A stretch of DNA of 34,500 nt, taken from assembly GCA_024276075.1 (NCBI GenBank), contig JAJRXX010000040.1:1-34500 (forward strand). Reading direction: 5' to 3'. The notes beneath the pieces were generated by a model. That model made no database searches. It saw only the letters and a program-made list of their open reading frames with translations, and was not told the DNA's origin. Positions within the stretch are counted from its first letter, which is position 1; the number at the start of each line of letters is the position of its first letter. The translations under genes and the position numbers were made by a program. This document shows positions 24,682-33,718 of this stretch, piece after piece. Source of the stretch: Planctomycetota bacterium. GTDB taxonomy: Bacteria > Planctomycetota > Phycisphaerae > Phycisphaerales > Phycisphaeraceae.

Positions 24682-26157
24682 TCACTCGTACCGGATCGAT
24701 TCGACGGGATCGACCCGTCCCGCTGTGTATGCGGGGATCAGCGAGCCCGCCAAGCTGCTGAGCACCGCCATCACAGCGATCAAGGTCGTCTCCAGCGGAT
24801 CGAGTCGGCTCGGGACCTTGTCAAAGTAGTACACACTGGGGTCCCACATCGTGAAATTAAAATACACCGTGAGAAAATCCTGTATCTCGTTGATGTGGTA
24901 CACGATCGCCGCCGCCAAGGCCGTGCCCAAACCCGCGCCCAAGCAGCCGATCACCAGCCCGTAGCCCAGAAATATCGACATAATCCCGCCGCGTGACGCG
25001 CCAATAGCACGCAACACGCCGATATCGCGTGTCTTCTCCAAAACGATCATGTAAAAAATCACGCCGATCATCGCCACCGCCACGACACTGATGATTGCGA
25101 ACAAAAAGGTCAGCAGCATTTTCTCCTTTTCGACAGCACCGAGCAGCGTGGCGTGACGCTGCTGCCACGTCTGCACCCAAAGCGGCGGCATCCCGGAACG
25201 CGCGCCGACGAACTGCTCGACCTTGGCGGTGACAGCCCGATTCAATTGGTCCAGCGAAACCATGTCTTGCCCGCGAAGCATGATCTCGCTGGCACGAGAC
25301 GGTAGTGTCCGGCCGGTGGGCTGGCCCGTATCAGGGTCGGCCTCTTCCGCGGCGTCCATGCGCAACATCTGCTGGAGCAGGTCAAACGGAACGTAAACAC
25401 GATTCGCATCGATCTCGTACAGACCGCTCTTAAATTCGTTCGCCACAACCATGCGGCGTACCGCGGGCTCCATCACGGTGCCTCGCAGCGTCAGCGGCAA
25501 CACGGTCAGGGTCAATTCAGTATTGAGCGGACTGACGGACAAGTGGTACTTCCCCTGCTCGTCACGCCTGTTATACGGGCTGACCTCGATGCCCAGCACG
25601 ATCCCCGGCAGCGGCGGCTGATTAAGCGGTTGGTGCAACGGTGTGAACGACATGCCCAGGTCACGCAGGTCCACGCGCTGGTATTGCTGCATGCTTGACT
25701 CGTACATGGCACGCTGCCGCTGTGTCATCTTGTCGATCGGCGGCAGGGTCCGTTCCAAATCGTCGAGCAGGTGCTGATTCGTCCAGTAGAGCGTGTCGCG
25801 GTAGTTGGTGACGTCATCGAAGCTCTTCGGATCGACGCCGACGACCTCGATCGTGTGCACACGGTTGAACATATTGATCAGCCCGTAGGCGCGGACCATA
25901 GCTGTGGCAGCGGCGACCTCAGGCAGTTGATCCAACTCGTCGACCAGTTCCTGGTGGTGTGGAAACCCCGAGAGGTCCGACCCGATCGTGACCTGCCCGG
26001 TCAGACGCTGGGCAGACTCGCGCATCAGTTGCAGAAAGCCTCCCATGACGCTGATCACGATGATTACCATGGCGGTGCACAGCGTGACAGCCAACGCTGC
26101 AAACAGCGGCGCCAGCTTCCGCCGCAGGTACTTAAAGATCAGCAGGAGCTTGTACAT
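24682..26157 (-). CDS. ABC permease, LolC/LolE-like (FtsX family)
   Basis: 491 aa. An N-terminal membrane helix (about 17-40) ends in ISVMGGFLQLM, the typical start of LolC/E. A large extracytoplasmic domain (about 45-350, MacB-like periplasmic core) follows, then three C-terminal helices with the FtsX motif EKTRDIGVLRAIGASRGGIMSIF and the end TAGRVDPVESIRYE. It works with the LolD-like ATPase encoded next. With a single permease, a homodimer (LolF-like) is likely, as known outside the gammaproteobacteria. It is transcribed divergently from the transglutaminase-like gene with only 49 bp between starts. Confidence 0.88.
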   Translation of the reverse strand: MYKLLLIFKYLRRKLAPLFAALAVTLCTAMVIIVISVMGGFLQLMRESAQRLTGQVTIGSDLSGFPHHQELVDELDQLPEVAAATAMVRAYGLINMFNRVHTIEVVGVDPKSFDDVTNYRDTLYWTNQHLLDDLERTLPPIDKMTQRQRAMYESSMQQYQRVDLRDLGMSFTPLHQPLNQPPLPGIVLGIEVSPYNRRDEQGKYHLSVSPLNTELTLTVLPLTLRGTVMEPAVRRMVVANEFKSGLYEIDANRVYVPFDLLQQMLRMDAAEEADPDTGQPTGRTLPSRASEIMLRGQDMVSLDQLNRAVTAKVEQFVGARSGMPPLWVQTWQQRHATLLGAVEKEKMLLTFLFAIISVVAVAMIGVIFYMIVLEKTRDIGVLRAIGASRGGIMSIFLGYGLVIGCLGAGLGTALAAAIVYHINEIQDFLTVYFNFTMWDPSVYYFDKVPSRLDPLETTLIAVMAVLSSLAGSLIPAYTAGRVDPVESIRYE

Positions 26158-26206
26158 GGGGGGTCATTATACGCAGCTTGCACATTCATACCGCAACGAC
26201 CGTAAA

Positions 26207-27829
26207 ATGATGATGATGACTCGAATACCTCGGATTACGGGTACGCGCCTTGTTGCTGTTGTAATAGTGGTGATAACCAGCACCGCGCTGCCGCCGACCG
26301 TGTGGGCCGCAGCACCGCCGCAGTTCGAACGCTGGTACGCCGTGATGCTCGAAGACCAGCACGTAGGCTGGCTGCACGCATCTGAGCGCCGATCAGATCA
26401 ACCACCCCACGCCCCGCCAAGCATTACGACTCAGATACAGTTAAAAATCTCGGTCCGCCGCGGGCCAGCGGTTGTGCGCATCGCCTCCGACAATAGGTTT
26501 GTTGAGACCGGCGATGGCCGTCCAATCTCAGCACGTTACCGCCAAACGCTGGGGCTAATGGCTGTCACGCACAACATTCGCTTCCGACCCGATCAGATCG
26601 AGTGGACGACGCGCCAGCAAGACCAGAAGCAAAAGCGCACCCTACCCTATCCTCGCATACCAGACGCCGATCCGTCGTCCGACGACCCCGGCTGGCTGGC
26701 CCCCGGCCAGATACAGCGGTACGTCCAGGAACAAATTGAGGCTGGCGCGACAGAAATTCAGTACTGGACGCTCGACCCATCGCTAGGGCCCGAGCCGTTC
26801 GCTGTGCGCATGGACGTCCGGGGCAAGGAAGATTTAACCGTGTATGGAAAAGTTGTGCCCGCGTTGGTCTGCGACGTGACCGTCTCGAACCTGCCCGGCG
26901 TCACCACGCGTGAGTATCTCGATCACGATGGGCGCAGCGTCAAGTCCATCCTGTCGCTGATCCCCGGCATGACGCTGAGCATTATCGAAGCCGACCGTCA
27001 GTTGGCCACAGCCCACATCAACCCGCCCGAGCTGCTGGCATCGACGTTGATCGAGCTGGATCGCCCCATACCTGAGCCTCGGAAGCTGCGCTACGCGCAG
27101 TACGCCCTGACGCTGCTCACGCCACAAACCGACGACTCACAACAAAGCATGCCCTTGAACCTACCCGATGAGGGGTGCCAACAGGTCGAGTGGCCCAGCA
27201 AGCACAAAGCCATCGTCACGGTCGACCTGAATCGACCGACGACCGGTCAAGCCCCACCGCCTGATGATTCCTATCTCGACGCCAGCGCCATGCTCGACGC
27301 CGATGACCCGCAGGTACACAAGCTAGTCAATCAAGCGTTGCCGTCGGATCGGACCAGCCAGACACCCGTGCAGAGGACCGAAGCACTTCGACAATTCGTA
27401 CACCAATACATCGACGAGAAAGACCTTTCCGTAGGCCTAGCCACCGCCAGTGAGGTCGCACGCACGGGGCAAGGCGACTGCACCGAGCACGCCGTGCTCT
27501 TAGCCGCGATGCTCCGGGCCGCCAACATCCCCAGTCGAACAGTCAGCGGTGTGATCTACGTCGAGCGGTTTCTGGGACGTGACGGTGTATTCGGGTACCA
27601 CATGTGGACCCAAGCATGGCTGACCGATGAACGCACAGGCCAAGGCCGATGGGTAGACCTGGACGCCACGCTCCCTGACGCGCCGTTTGACGCTGCTCAT
27701 ATTGCGTTATCGACCAGTGACATGAGCGACCGGGCCTTAATCAATGACTTGGTGGCCATGGTCCCGGTCATCGGCCGATTAAAAATAAAAGTGGTCGGAG
27801 CCGCCCACGAGACGGATCCGACCCCTTAA
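26207..27829 (+). CDS. Secreted transglutaminase-like (papain-fold) protein
   Basis: 540 aa from a run of four ATGs (26207-26218); the true start among them is open and there is no clear ribosome binding site. The signal peptide is about 1-35 (LVAVVIVVITSTALPPTVWAA). The C-terminal part, about 365-500, is a transglutaminase core with Cys425 in GQGDCTEHAVLLAAMLRA, His465 in GYHMWTQAWL and Asp486 in WVDLDATLP, a full triad. Bacterial members are mostly proteases or peptidases, some acting on cell walls. Residues 36-360 are a beta-rich region without known motifs. Substrate unknown; export to the periplasm is likely. Confidence 0.82.
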   Translation: MMMMTRIPRITGTRLVAVVIVVITSTALPPTVWAAAPPQFERWYAVMLEDQHVGWLHASERRSDQPPHAPPSITTQIQLKISVRRGPAVVRIASDNRFVETGDGRPISARYRQTLGLMAVTHNIRFRPDQIEWTTRQQDQKQKRTLPYPRIPDADPSSDDPGWLAPGQIQRYVQEQIEAGATEIQYWTLDPSLGPEPFAVRMDVRGKEDLTVYGKVVPALVCDVTVSNLPGVTTREYLDHDGRSVKSILSLIPGMTLSIIEADRQLATAHINPPELLASTLIELDRPIPEPRKLRYAQYALTLLTPQTDDSQQSMPLNLPDEGCQQVEWPSKHKAIVTVDLNRPTTGQAPPPDDSYLDASAMLDADDPQVHKLVNQALPSDRTSQTPVQRTEALRQFVHQYIDEKDLSVGLATASEVARTGQGDCTEHAVLLAAMLRAANIPSRTVSGVIYVERFLGRDGVFGYHMWTQAWLTDERTGQGRWVDLDATLPDAPFDAAHIALSTSDMSDRALINDLVAMVPVIGRLKIKVVGAAHETDPTP

Positions 27830-28093
27830 AGGGCGCTGTAGCTTGGTAAGGCTTGACGAAGGGAGGATCAAGCCGCTCCAACCCAAGCCTGAATCGCCCC
27901 CCGGAAAGACGCGATCCGTGTAACATCATGCAGCGCCGTAGCCGAGCATTGCACCTGTTTCATCGTCACCTTTCAAGTGAAGAGGGTGACACCCTACTGG
28001 CACCGACGGCAATCTTTTTTTTGTTCTGCCATATGACAAACAAATCGACACACCCGAGCCACCACGTGCAACGCCATTGATTGAGGACACCCT
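27830..28093. other. Intergenic hairpins and a T-run before nnrD
   Basis: No gene. There are two hairpins, GGCTTGA/TCAAGCC at 27850-27874 and GTCACC/GGTGAC at 27965-27990, and an eight-T run at 28015-28022 that lies too far from the second stem (25 bases) for a normal terminator. GAGG at 28083-28086 is the nnrD ribosome binding site. Confidence 0.4.
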
Positions 28094-28966
28094 TTGTTGA
28101 GCCTAAACCTGATTAAACAGCCCCCTGACGTCCCGCCGAGGCCAGCCGAGGCACACAAGGGCACGTTCGGCACAGTCATCGTCGTGGGCGGGTGCGACAC
28201 CATGATGGGCGCGCCAGCGCTGTGTGCGACGGCTGCGCTGCGCAGCGGCGTGGGCTTGGTCAAACTCGCGGTCCCTGCGGCGGTGCTGCCCGTGGCGATT
28301 GCCATTGAGCCGGGCGCAACTGGGGTCATACTCGGCGAAGACGCCCAGGACAGCCTGTGCAGCCTCGACGAGGCCGACCCCAACCACAAAGCTGTACTGG
28401 CAGTCGGCCCCGGGATGGGACACTCGCAATCGTCGGGCGAATTGGTCGATCTGCTGCTACGAGGCAGCCGACGGGTCGTGCTCGACGCGGATGGACTCAA
28501 TCACTTGGCTAAAACCGCCCAAGCCAGGCCCCTACCCGGCTCGGACCTTATCATGACACCCCATCCAGGCGAGTTCGCCCGTTTGGCCAAGCCTTTAGGC
28601 ATAACCATAGACCCCAACAACCCCGCCACCCGGCCCGACGCAGCGGCACAGCTCGCCGTGGTACACCAGGCCGTCGTCGTACTCAAAGGCAAAAATACCA
28701 TCGTGACAGATGGTGAAAACCTCTATGTCAATGAAACAGGCAACCCCGCCTTGGCAACCGCCGGCAGCGGCGACGTCCTGACAGGCTTAATCGCCAGCCT
28801 GATCGCCCAAGGTATGGCTCTATTTGATGCAGCTACACTGGGTGTCTACCTACACGGCCTAACAGCCGACTCCTGGGCTAAACACCACGGACCATCTGGG
28901 CTAATCGCACGCGATCTCACTGACCTGATTCCCGAAACGATGAACGAACGCCGTAAAGCGGATTGA
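28094..28966 (+). CDS. nnrD: ADP-dependent NAD(P)H-hydrate dehydratase
   Basis: 290 aa starting with TTG 28094 (or the next TTG, 28097), 7-10 bases after GAGG; no ATG is possible upstream in frame close by. It repairs NAD(P)H hydrates back to NAD(P)H using ADP. Ribokinase-like fold with VIVVGGCDTMMGAPALCATAA, GPGMG, VVLDADGLNHLA, MTPHPGEFARLAKP, LKGKNTIVTDG, and the last motif NPALATAGSGDVLTGLIASL, all typical of the CARKD family. In E. coli the same domain is fused to the epimerase NnrE; here it is a stand-alone dehydratase, with no epimerase partner in the window. Confidence 0.93.
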   Translation: MLSLNLIKQPPDVPPRPAEAHKGTFGTVIVVGGCDTMMGAPALCATAALRSGVGLVKLAVPAAVLPVAIAIEPGATGVILGEDAQDSLCSLDEADPNHKAVLAVGPGMGHSQSSGELVDLLLRGSRRVVLDADGLNHLAKTAQARPLPGSDLIMTPHPGEFARLAKPLGITIDPNNPATRPDAAAQLAVVHQAVVVLKGKNTIVTDGENLYVNETGNPALATAGSGDVLTGLIASLIAQGMALFDAATLGVYLHGLTADSWAKHHGPSGLIARDLTDLIPETMNERRKAD

Positions 28967-29358
28967 CCCGAAAAAGCTACAAGAACTCCAATTTTATACC
29001 AATCAAGATCAATACTTGCGCGGCATCTGCGAACGCGAAGGCAAAACAAACAATCACTTACATCCTTTACAACGCACTAGAAATATATCCAATGCGTATT
29101 ACGCCTCAATTACCTCGATTTCAACTCTACAAACCACAGGCATTTTTACTATCAGCATTTGTGACCGGTTGTTATTTTCAGTACAAAAGAGAAAAAGGGC
29201 GAGCATAGACACGAGACCCAAATGGGGGGGCCATGTTTACAGGTCCACGTGCTGCTCGCCCTTTTATTTACTCGACCCCAAGTACATGCTTTCATTACAT
29301 AATTAGGGTTATCGACTACGCGACTAAGATTTTTACAAATTTACCTCATTTATCAAAT
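28967..29358. other. AT-rich convergent intergenic region
   Basis: Nothing codes convincingly here between nnrD and the convergent WYL gene. It contains the long-stem hairpin at 29193-29265, followed by AT-rich sequence. Confidence 0.5.
29193..29265. terminator. Large bidirectional terminator-like hairpin
   Basis: AAAAGGGCGAGCA (29193-29205) and TGCTCGCCCTTTT (29253-29265) form a perfect 13-bp stem with a 47-base loop. A-rich on one side and T-rich on the other, it could terminate both nnrD (from the left) and the WYL gene (from the right). The loop is far longer than in ordinary terminators and has its own short pairings. Confidence 0.55.
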
Positions 29359-30336
29359 TCACTCAAGTTTAGAATCATTATTAATTTCGATGCCGCGTTG
29401 AAACATCTCTCGTACCCGGACCCGCAACGCTGTGGGTTTTAGCACCCGCACCTGGCCCGCGTAGCCGCACAGCCACCACGCGATCTCTCCCAAGCCATCG
29501 ACCTCAAACGTCATCCGACACCGCCCATCAGGCAACAGACGGTGCTGCTGGCTGGGATGCCACAACACCTCCGACACATTCGTGGCGACTTTGGGTGTAA
29601 ATTCCAATTCGACACGGTAAACCTTCCCTTCCGGGATCAGTTGCCACGCCTTACCGAGCTTGTCCTGCGCGTTAAATCGTGCGGGACGAGTGAAACGCGA
29701 CTCGGTCGGCTGGATCGACGAAAAACGCGAGAGCTTGAACACACGCACCTCTTTGTGAACGTCGGTGTAACCCAACACGTACCAAGCCCGCGTGACAAAA
29801 TGCAACGCATACGGCTTGAGCCAGCAGTTAAACGGCTCGGGCTCCACCGGGCTCTTGTAAGTGACGCTGCAAACGCGCCCCTCGTCGATGCAACGCTGTA
29901 GATCGGTGTAGAAACGGTTGCCCGTGGCTTGCGTCGCCTGTGCACCGGGGTCCACCGTGACGTTGGCCATCAGGTCGCCGCAGGCACCTCGGATCGGCTC
30001 GGGGATCGTCGCGGTGAGCTTGTGGATCGCCCCCAGTGCCGCGTCCCGCAGCGGCATGTCTCGCCGACCGGCGGCGAATTTACCCAGCAGCATCAGCCCC
30101 AGGGTCTCGGGGATGGTCAGGCTAATCGGCGGCAGGAAGAAGCTGCGCGCGACTTGGTAGCCCGAAGTTGAGTCATGATAATACGGGATTCCCGCTAGCT
30201 GTAACACCTTTAAGTCCCGGAAAAGCGTGCGTCGGCTTACACTCAGTTCAGACATCAGGTCCTTGGCCGATCCGGCGCTGCCGCTCTGGAGCAGCGTGAT
30301 AAGCTGTAGCAACCTGTGTATACGAGAAACACTCAT
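29359..30336 (-). CDS. WYL-domain transcriptional regulator (YafY-like)
   Basis: 325 aa. N-terminal winged helix-turn-helix (about 1-55): IHRLLQLITLLQSG and the recognition part LSVSRRTLFRDLKVLQLAGIP. The WYL domain (about 140-240) contains RAWYVLGY (W185) and the preceding SVTYKSPVEPEPFNCWLKPYAL, and is followed by the WCX part with LEFTPKVATNVSEVLWHPSQQ. WYL domains bind nucleic acids or nucleotides and often regulate DNA damage, defence or metabolic genes. No obvious target gene is adjacent. A dyad AGTGCC/GGCACT at 30377-30396, 40 bp upstream of the start, could be its own operator. Confidence 0.9.
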   Translation of the reverse strand: MSVSRIHRLLQLITLLQSGSAGSAKDLMSELSVSRRTLFRDLKVLQLAGIPYYHDSTSGYQVARSFFLPPISLTIPETLGLMLLGKFAAGRRDMPLRDAALGAIHKLTATIPEPIRGACGDLMANVTVDPGAQATQATGNRFYTDLQRCIDEGRVCSVTYKSPVEPEPFNCWLKPYALHFVTRAWYVLGYTDVHKEVRVFKLSRFSSIQPTESRFTRPARFNAQDKLGKAWQLIPEGKVYRVELEFTPKVATNVSEVLWHPSQQHRLLPDGRCRMTFEVDGLGEIAWWLCGYAGQVRVLKPTALRVRVREMFQRGIEINNDSKLE

Positions 30337-30376
30337 GACAGCTTGCCCTCCCAGTGTCTACCTCGGTGTCGAGACC

Positions 30377-30396
30377 AGTGCCAAACAGGTGGCACT
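30377..30396. promoter_or_regulatory. Inverted repeat upstream of the WYL gene
   Basis: AGTGCC - AAACAGGT - GGCACT, a 6-bp dyad 40 bp before the WYL regulator start and 54 bp after the end of the dehydratase gene. It is a candidate operator; nothing else supports it. Confidence 0.3.
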
Positions 30397-30449
30397 GCCG
30401 TGCCTGTAAAGTCCCCTTCCACGCCGCGATAGATTTGCAATCGGCGTCG

Positions 30450-30977
30450 TCAGTCCGTGCCGATCGATTCAGGCGGCGCGAAGCCGCTCTGGCGTAGCAG
30501 GTCCATGAAAAGATCCGTAAAAACGAAATTGCGCTGTGGGAACGCCAAACCCGATCGGTTGTGATCCACGTGGCTGAACATCAGCTCAATGCTCGCCATC
30601 GGCCGACGCCCTCCATCTAAGGGATTGACCCGTTCTACGATGCCTGTGACCGACGCACCCATCGTGTCAAGACGCTCGATGGTCGCGGTATAGCGGATCG
30701 TATCACCCGGGCGGGCCGCGTCGGTGAACTTCGCCTTGGCGATCTTGGCGAGAATGACCTTCTCAACAAAGTCATTGGCGTGACCGACCAGGATACCCGC
30801 GGTCTGGGCCATCCCCTCGATTATCAAGGTATTGGGCAAAACAGGCCTGGGAGGGCGAGACCCACGTGCAGGGAAATGATCGTGTAGTACATCTTCAGCT
30901 AGCGACACGTTCTTGATAGCGACGCACCGCACAGCCGTTTCGAGTTCTATGATTCGATCGATCCATATCCAACGCAT
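30450..30977 (-). CDS. Hot-dog dehydratase, FabA/FabZ-like (first)
   Basis: 175 aa. It keeps the dehydratase active-site pair: His34 in DHFPARGSRPPRPVLPNT and Glu54 in LIIEGMAQTAG, matching the H-F-P...P-x-x-L-xx-E pattern of FabZ/FabA. RPGDTIRYTATIERLD and VDGGRRPMASIELMFSHVD-like strands complete the hot-dog fold. It would dehydrate a 3-hydroxyacyl group on an acyl carrier protein. It lies 161 bp downstream of the acyl carrier gene on the same strand, in a set with another dehydratase. The extra C-terminal 30 residues are unique. The starting strand MRWIWIDRI is typical. Confidence 0.85.
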   Translation of the reverse strand: MRWIWIDRIIELETAVRCVAIKNVSLAEDVLHDHFPARGSRPPRPVLPNTLIIEGMAQTAGILVGHANDFVEKVILAKIAKAKFTDAARPGDTIRYTATIERLDTMGASVTGIVERVNPLDGGRRPMASIELMFSHVDHNRSGLAFPQRNFVFTDLFMDLLRQSGFAPPESIGTD

Positions 30978-31138
30978 AGCAAACGGCCAATCGACAAGCT
31001 ACCCGATCAAATACGACCGCCAGCCACAATCTCCCCGGACGACGGACTGCGCCGCGGCCCCTGTATCTCCCGTTCCGTACCAAGCCGAACTGAGCCTAAG
31101 CCCCATCATCCCGATGAGCGATAACCACTTCGGTCTTT

Positions 31139-31525
31139 TCAGCCCAGCTTGTTCTGTACAAATTTCGCAATCGCATCCACTGTAAACACATTTGAAAATT
31201 CATCGACGCTACGGCTTTTGTCAAATTCATCCAGGCTCGTATGCGGCAGCCGACGACGCAACTCCTGCATCCCGTTGTCGGTCACCTTCCCGTCGACGAC
31301 GTATTGCGGATCGTTCAACACATTGTCCGGGAACAGTTCGCTCTGCTCGATCTTGATGCCAAACGCCTTTTCAAGTCGGAAGACGATGTCCAGAAAGTCG
31401 ATCGACTCGGCACCCAGGTCTGCTACGAGCTTGGCCTCGGCGCTCACCTCATCATCGTCGACCCCCAAGGCGTCCACCAGGACCTCCTGCACCTTGCCGA
31501 GTACTTCTTCTTGTGTCGTTGTCAT
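31139..31525 (-). CDS. Acyl carrier protein, extended
   Basis: 128 aa, about 45 longer than standard ACP. The core (1-85) is ACP: LGKVQEVLVDALGVDDDEVSAEAKL, then VADLGAESIDFLDIVFRLEKAFGIKI with the phosphopantetheine Ser41 in GAES (usual DSL replaced by ESI). The C-terminal extension (NDPQYVVDGKVTDNGMQELR, then SVDEFSNVFTVDAIAKFVQ) re-enters the usual last helix, so an insert of about 45 residues sits in the loop between helix 3 and the final helix. It carries acyl chains for the two flanking dehydratases. Gap to the upstream dehydratase gene is 59 bp. Confidence 0.9.
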   Translation of the reverse strand: MTTTQEEVLGKVQEVLVDALGVDDDEVSAEAKLVADLGAESIDFLDIVFRLEKAFGIKIEQSELFPDNVLNDPQYVVDGKVTDNGMQELRRRLPHTSLDEFDKSRSVDEFSNVFTVDAIAKFVQNKLG

Positions 31526-31584
31526 AATGTGTAATCTCCGTTACAAACCTGAATTACCATCCCCGCTCTCGCTTCACCGTAACA

Positions 31585-32046
31585 CTACGGAGATGCGCTC
31601 AACGGCGCCACCCGGAATCTCCCCTGCACCGCCACCTGACCATCGACGGTCCCAACGCCCGCGATCTCCCAGCCGTCCCCATCTTGCCCCCGCAGTGTCA
31701 CCTCCAAACGGAGGCTCTGACCCGGGCGGACCATCTGTCCGTACCTAACATTTCGCACCTCGGTGAGCACCAACGGCTCTCGCCCGGCACAACCGTCCGG
31801 TTGCTCCTGGCTCGGCGCGGTGCCTTCACCGTCCCAATCGCTGGGCCAATAAGGCGCGTCAGACGCCGATTCCGCCAGCAAAAGCCTAGCGGTCTGAACC
31901 AATGCTTCGAGCATCATCACACCCGGCAAGACCGAAAACCCGGGAAAGTGGTCCGCCAAATATTCCTCAGCACTCGTGACGTTTTTAACCGTCACCAGCT
32001 TGTCATCGTGACGCTCAAGGACCTGATCAATCAGCTCAAACCGCAA
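31585..32046 (-). CDS. Hot-dog dehydratase, FabZ-like (second)
   Basis: 153 aa. His33 in DHFPGFSVLPGVMMLEALVQ and Glu47 form the FabZ active site; the central helix is LEALVQTARLLLAE. An insert of about 30 polar residues (PYWPSDWDGEGTAPSQEQPD) lies after the helix. The strands LTEVRNVRYGQMVRPGQSLRLEV and VAVQGRFRVAP complete the fold. It is the first gene of a three-gene set (this gene, acyl carrier protein, first dehydratase). No ketosynthase or reductase is adjacent, so the full pathway is unknown; a specialised fatty acid or lipid branch is plausible. Confidence 0.85.
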   Translation of the reverse strand: MRFELIDQVLERHDDKLVTVKNVTSAEEYLADHFPGFSVLPGVMMLEALVQTARLLLAESASDAPYWPSDWDGEGTAPSQEQPDGCAGREPLVLTEVRNVRYGQMVRPGQSLRLEVTLRGQDGDGWEIAGVGTVDGQVAVQGRFRVAPLSASP

Positions 32047-32172
32047 ATCTCACCTTTAAGCAGGTAAACTCAAGAGTTTATTCGTAGACCTGCCCCAACG
32101 CAACATGATCTTCAGGCACACTACCCCGACCGCAACACGGCGACACGCGTTCTGCTGTACGCTAACGGGAAT

Positions 32173-33039
32173 ATGAACCGGGATGAGACACAAGTTTTTC
32201 TCAACGGGGCGTTTATACCCCGAAGCGAAGCGAAGCTCGATATCGAAGACCGCGGCGCGATGTTCGCCGACGGCGTCTATGAGGTGGTCTGCTACCACGC
32301 CGGTCGCCCGTACGCCATGAGAGAGCATATCACCCGACTGCGTGCGAGCCTGGAGGCCATCGGGATCAACCCACCGAAGCAGATCGATCAGTTCGACCAG
32401 ATCAGCAATCAATTGGTCCAGCGCAACCACCTGACCGACGCTAAGGTCTATTGGCAGGTCACCCGTGGCAGCGGACATCGGGATCACGCCTTCTCAGCCG
32501 TCACGACCGCCCCGACCGTGTTGGCGATCGCTTACCCTACAGATGCGCTCGCCCTCTCGTCACAGCCGCCTCCTGTGCGGGCGATGCTCACTGAGGACCT
32601 GCGGTGGCACCGGTGCTCGATTAAATCACTGATGCTGCTGCCCAACGTGCTGGCGAAAAACAAAGCGCTACAGGCTGGCTATCACGAAGCAATCATGCAC
32701 CGGCATGGACACGTCACTGAAGGCACTGCTACAAGTGTGTTCATCGTTCGGCAAGGCCAACTCTGGACCCACCCGGCTGACCAATGGATCCTCGACGGCA
32801 TCACCCGACGCAGGCTCCTGCAATTTGCCCGCGAAGCACAGATACCCACCTATGAACGTACCTACACGACCCAGGAACTACTCACTGCAGACGAAGTATT
32901 CATCTGCGGCACCACCACACCGGTCGCGGGGGTCGTGGAAGTCGACGGCACAACCATCGGCGACTCACAGGTCGGCCCAATCACATCTCGCCTGTACACC
33001 GCTCTCGTCCAAGACATGCTTCAATCGGGCGGCGATTGA
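32173..33039 (+). CDS. D-amino-acid aminotransferase, fold-type IV
   Basis: 288 aa. The PLP lysine is K151 in RWHRCSIKSLMLLPNVLAKN, very close to the D-alanine aminotransferase signature; E183 in TEGTATSVF is the acidic PLP partner. FADGVYEVVCYHAGRPY and the end GTTTPVAGVVEVDG complete the class IV pattern. The likely reaction is exchange of amino groups between D-amino acids and 2-oxo acids, feeding D-alanine or D-glutamate to peptidoglycan; a branched-chain aminotransferase is less likely given the HRCSIKSL motif. Gene stands alone, divergent from the dehydratase set. No strong ribosome binding site (ACGGGA 7 bases before the ATG). Confidence 0.85.
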   Translation: MNRDETQVFLNGAFIPRSEAKLDIEDRGAMFADGVYEVVCYHAGRPYAMREHITRLRASLEAIGINPPKQIDQFDQISNQLVQRNHLTDAKVYWQVTRGSGHRDHAFSAVTTAPTVLAIAYPTDALALSSQPPPVRAMLTEDLRWHRCSIKSLMLLPNVLAKNKALQAGYHEAIMHRHGHVTEGTATSVFIVRQGQLWTHPADQWILDGITRRRLLQFAREAQIPTYERTYTTQELLTADEVFICGTTTPVAGVVEVDGTTIGDSQVGPITSRLYTALVQDMLQSGGD

Positions 33040-33070
33040 AAGCTCCCTAATTGCCACGCAACACGAACGA

Positions 33071-33694
33071 TTAATCTGACCGTATTACCCGTGTCGGCGG
33101 GGCATCGAGCGGGATATGTGTGTCCGTGATACCGTGCTGCGCCAGGTAGGACTCGAGCATCACGATGTAACCGGTACGTATCAGCGCCACGCCATCAAGC
33201 CCCAATTTTCGACGCACCTCGAACACCGCCTCTTCGGTGGAGCCCTCGATCTCTACAAAATGCCCCAGGTACGGCAGCGTATCGAGCTGCACACTGCAGC
33301 CGAGGCACTCCCAGTATTCCCGACGCTTCTCGAAGCTGCGTACCGGGCCGAAGCCCAGCGCCGCTAACATCTGGGCCATCGCTTGTGCATCGACGACGGC
33401 CAATTCGATCTCCTGGCGCGTCTTAAGCTCGCCGGGACCAAGCGGGCCCTTGTAGGTCACAGTGGTTTGGCTATGTGTACCTTGGGTATCCCGCTCCACA
33501 CGCACGCGCAACCCACAATCCGTTGATCGCAGCGTGCCTCCCGGCGTATCGAAATACGTATTCACCTCGATCACCGCTCGACTGCTTGTGGCACCAACCT
33601 TCAACAGTCTCGCCACCAAGTCACCGACCTCGGTTAGCTTCATCTTCGCTTCGATTTCGACGCCCACAACAACCCCTTCATAGCGCCCCACCAA
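33071..33694 (-). CDS. CYTH-domain phosphatase-like protein
   Basis: 207 aa from a TTG with GGGGAG 7 bases upstream; a GTG at 33667 preceded by AAGGGG is the alternative. The CYTH signature VEIEAKMKL (E13, E15, K17) begins the tunnel-fold beta strands, with matching charged strands GLRVRVERDTQG, VTYKGPLG, ELKTRQEIELAV and FVEIEGSTEEAVFEVRRKLGL. Members are triphosphatases, class IV adenylate cyclases or polyphosphate-related enzymes; the sequence alone cannot decide. It ends the operon started by the HEAT protein: 24 bp after the membrane protein gene. Confidence 0.82.
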   Translation of the reverse strand: MVGRYEGVVVGVEIEAKMKLTEVGDLVARLLKVGATSSRAVIEVNTYFDTPGGTLRSTDCGLRVRVERDTQGTHSQTTVTYKGPLGPGELKTRQEIELAVVDAQAMAQMLAALGFGPVRSFEKRREYWECLGCSVQLDTLPYLGHFVEIEGSTEEAVFEVRRKLGLDGVALIRTGYIVMLESYLAQHGITDTHIPLDAPPTRVIRSD

Positions 33695-33718
33695 ATTGGC
33701 ACTCCCCGTCGGACGAGT

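Noticed and set aside
27853-28080. 75-codon frame before nnrD
   Set aside because: Product is basic and featureless and runs through a T-tract and hairpins; no ribosome binding site.
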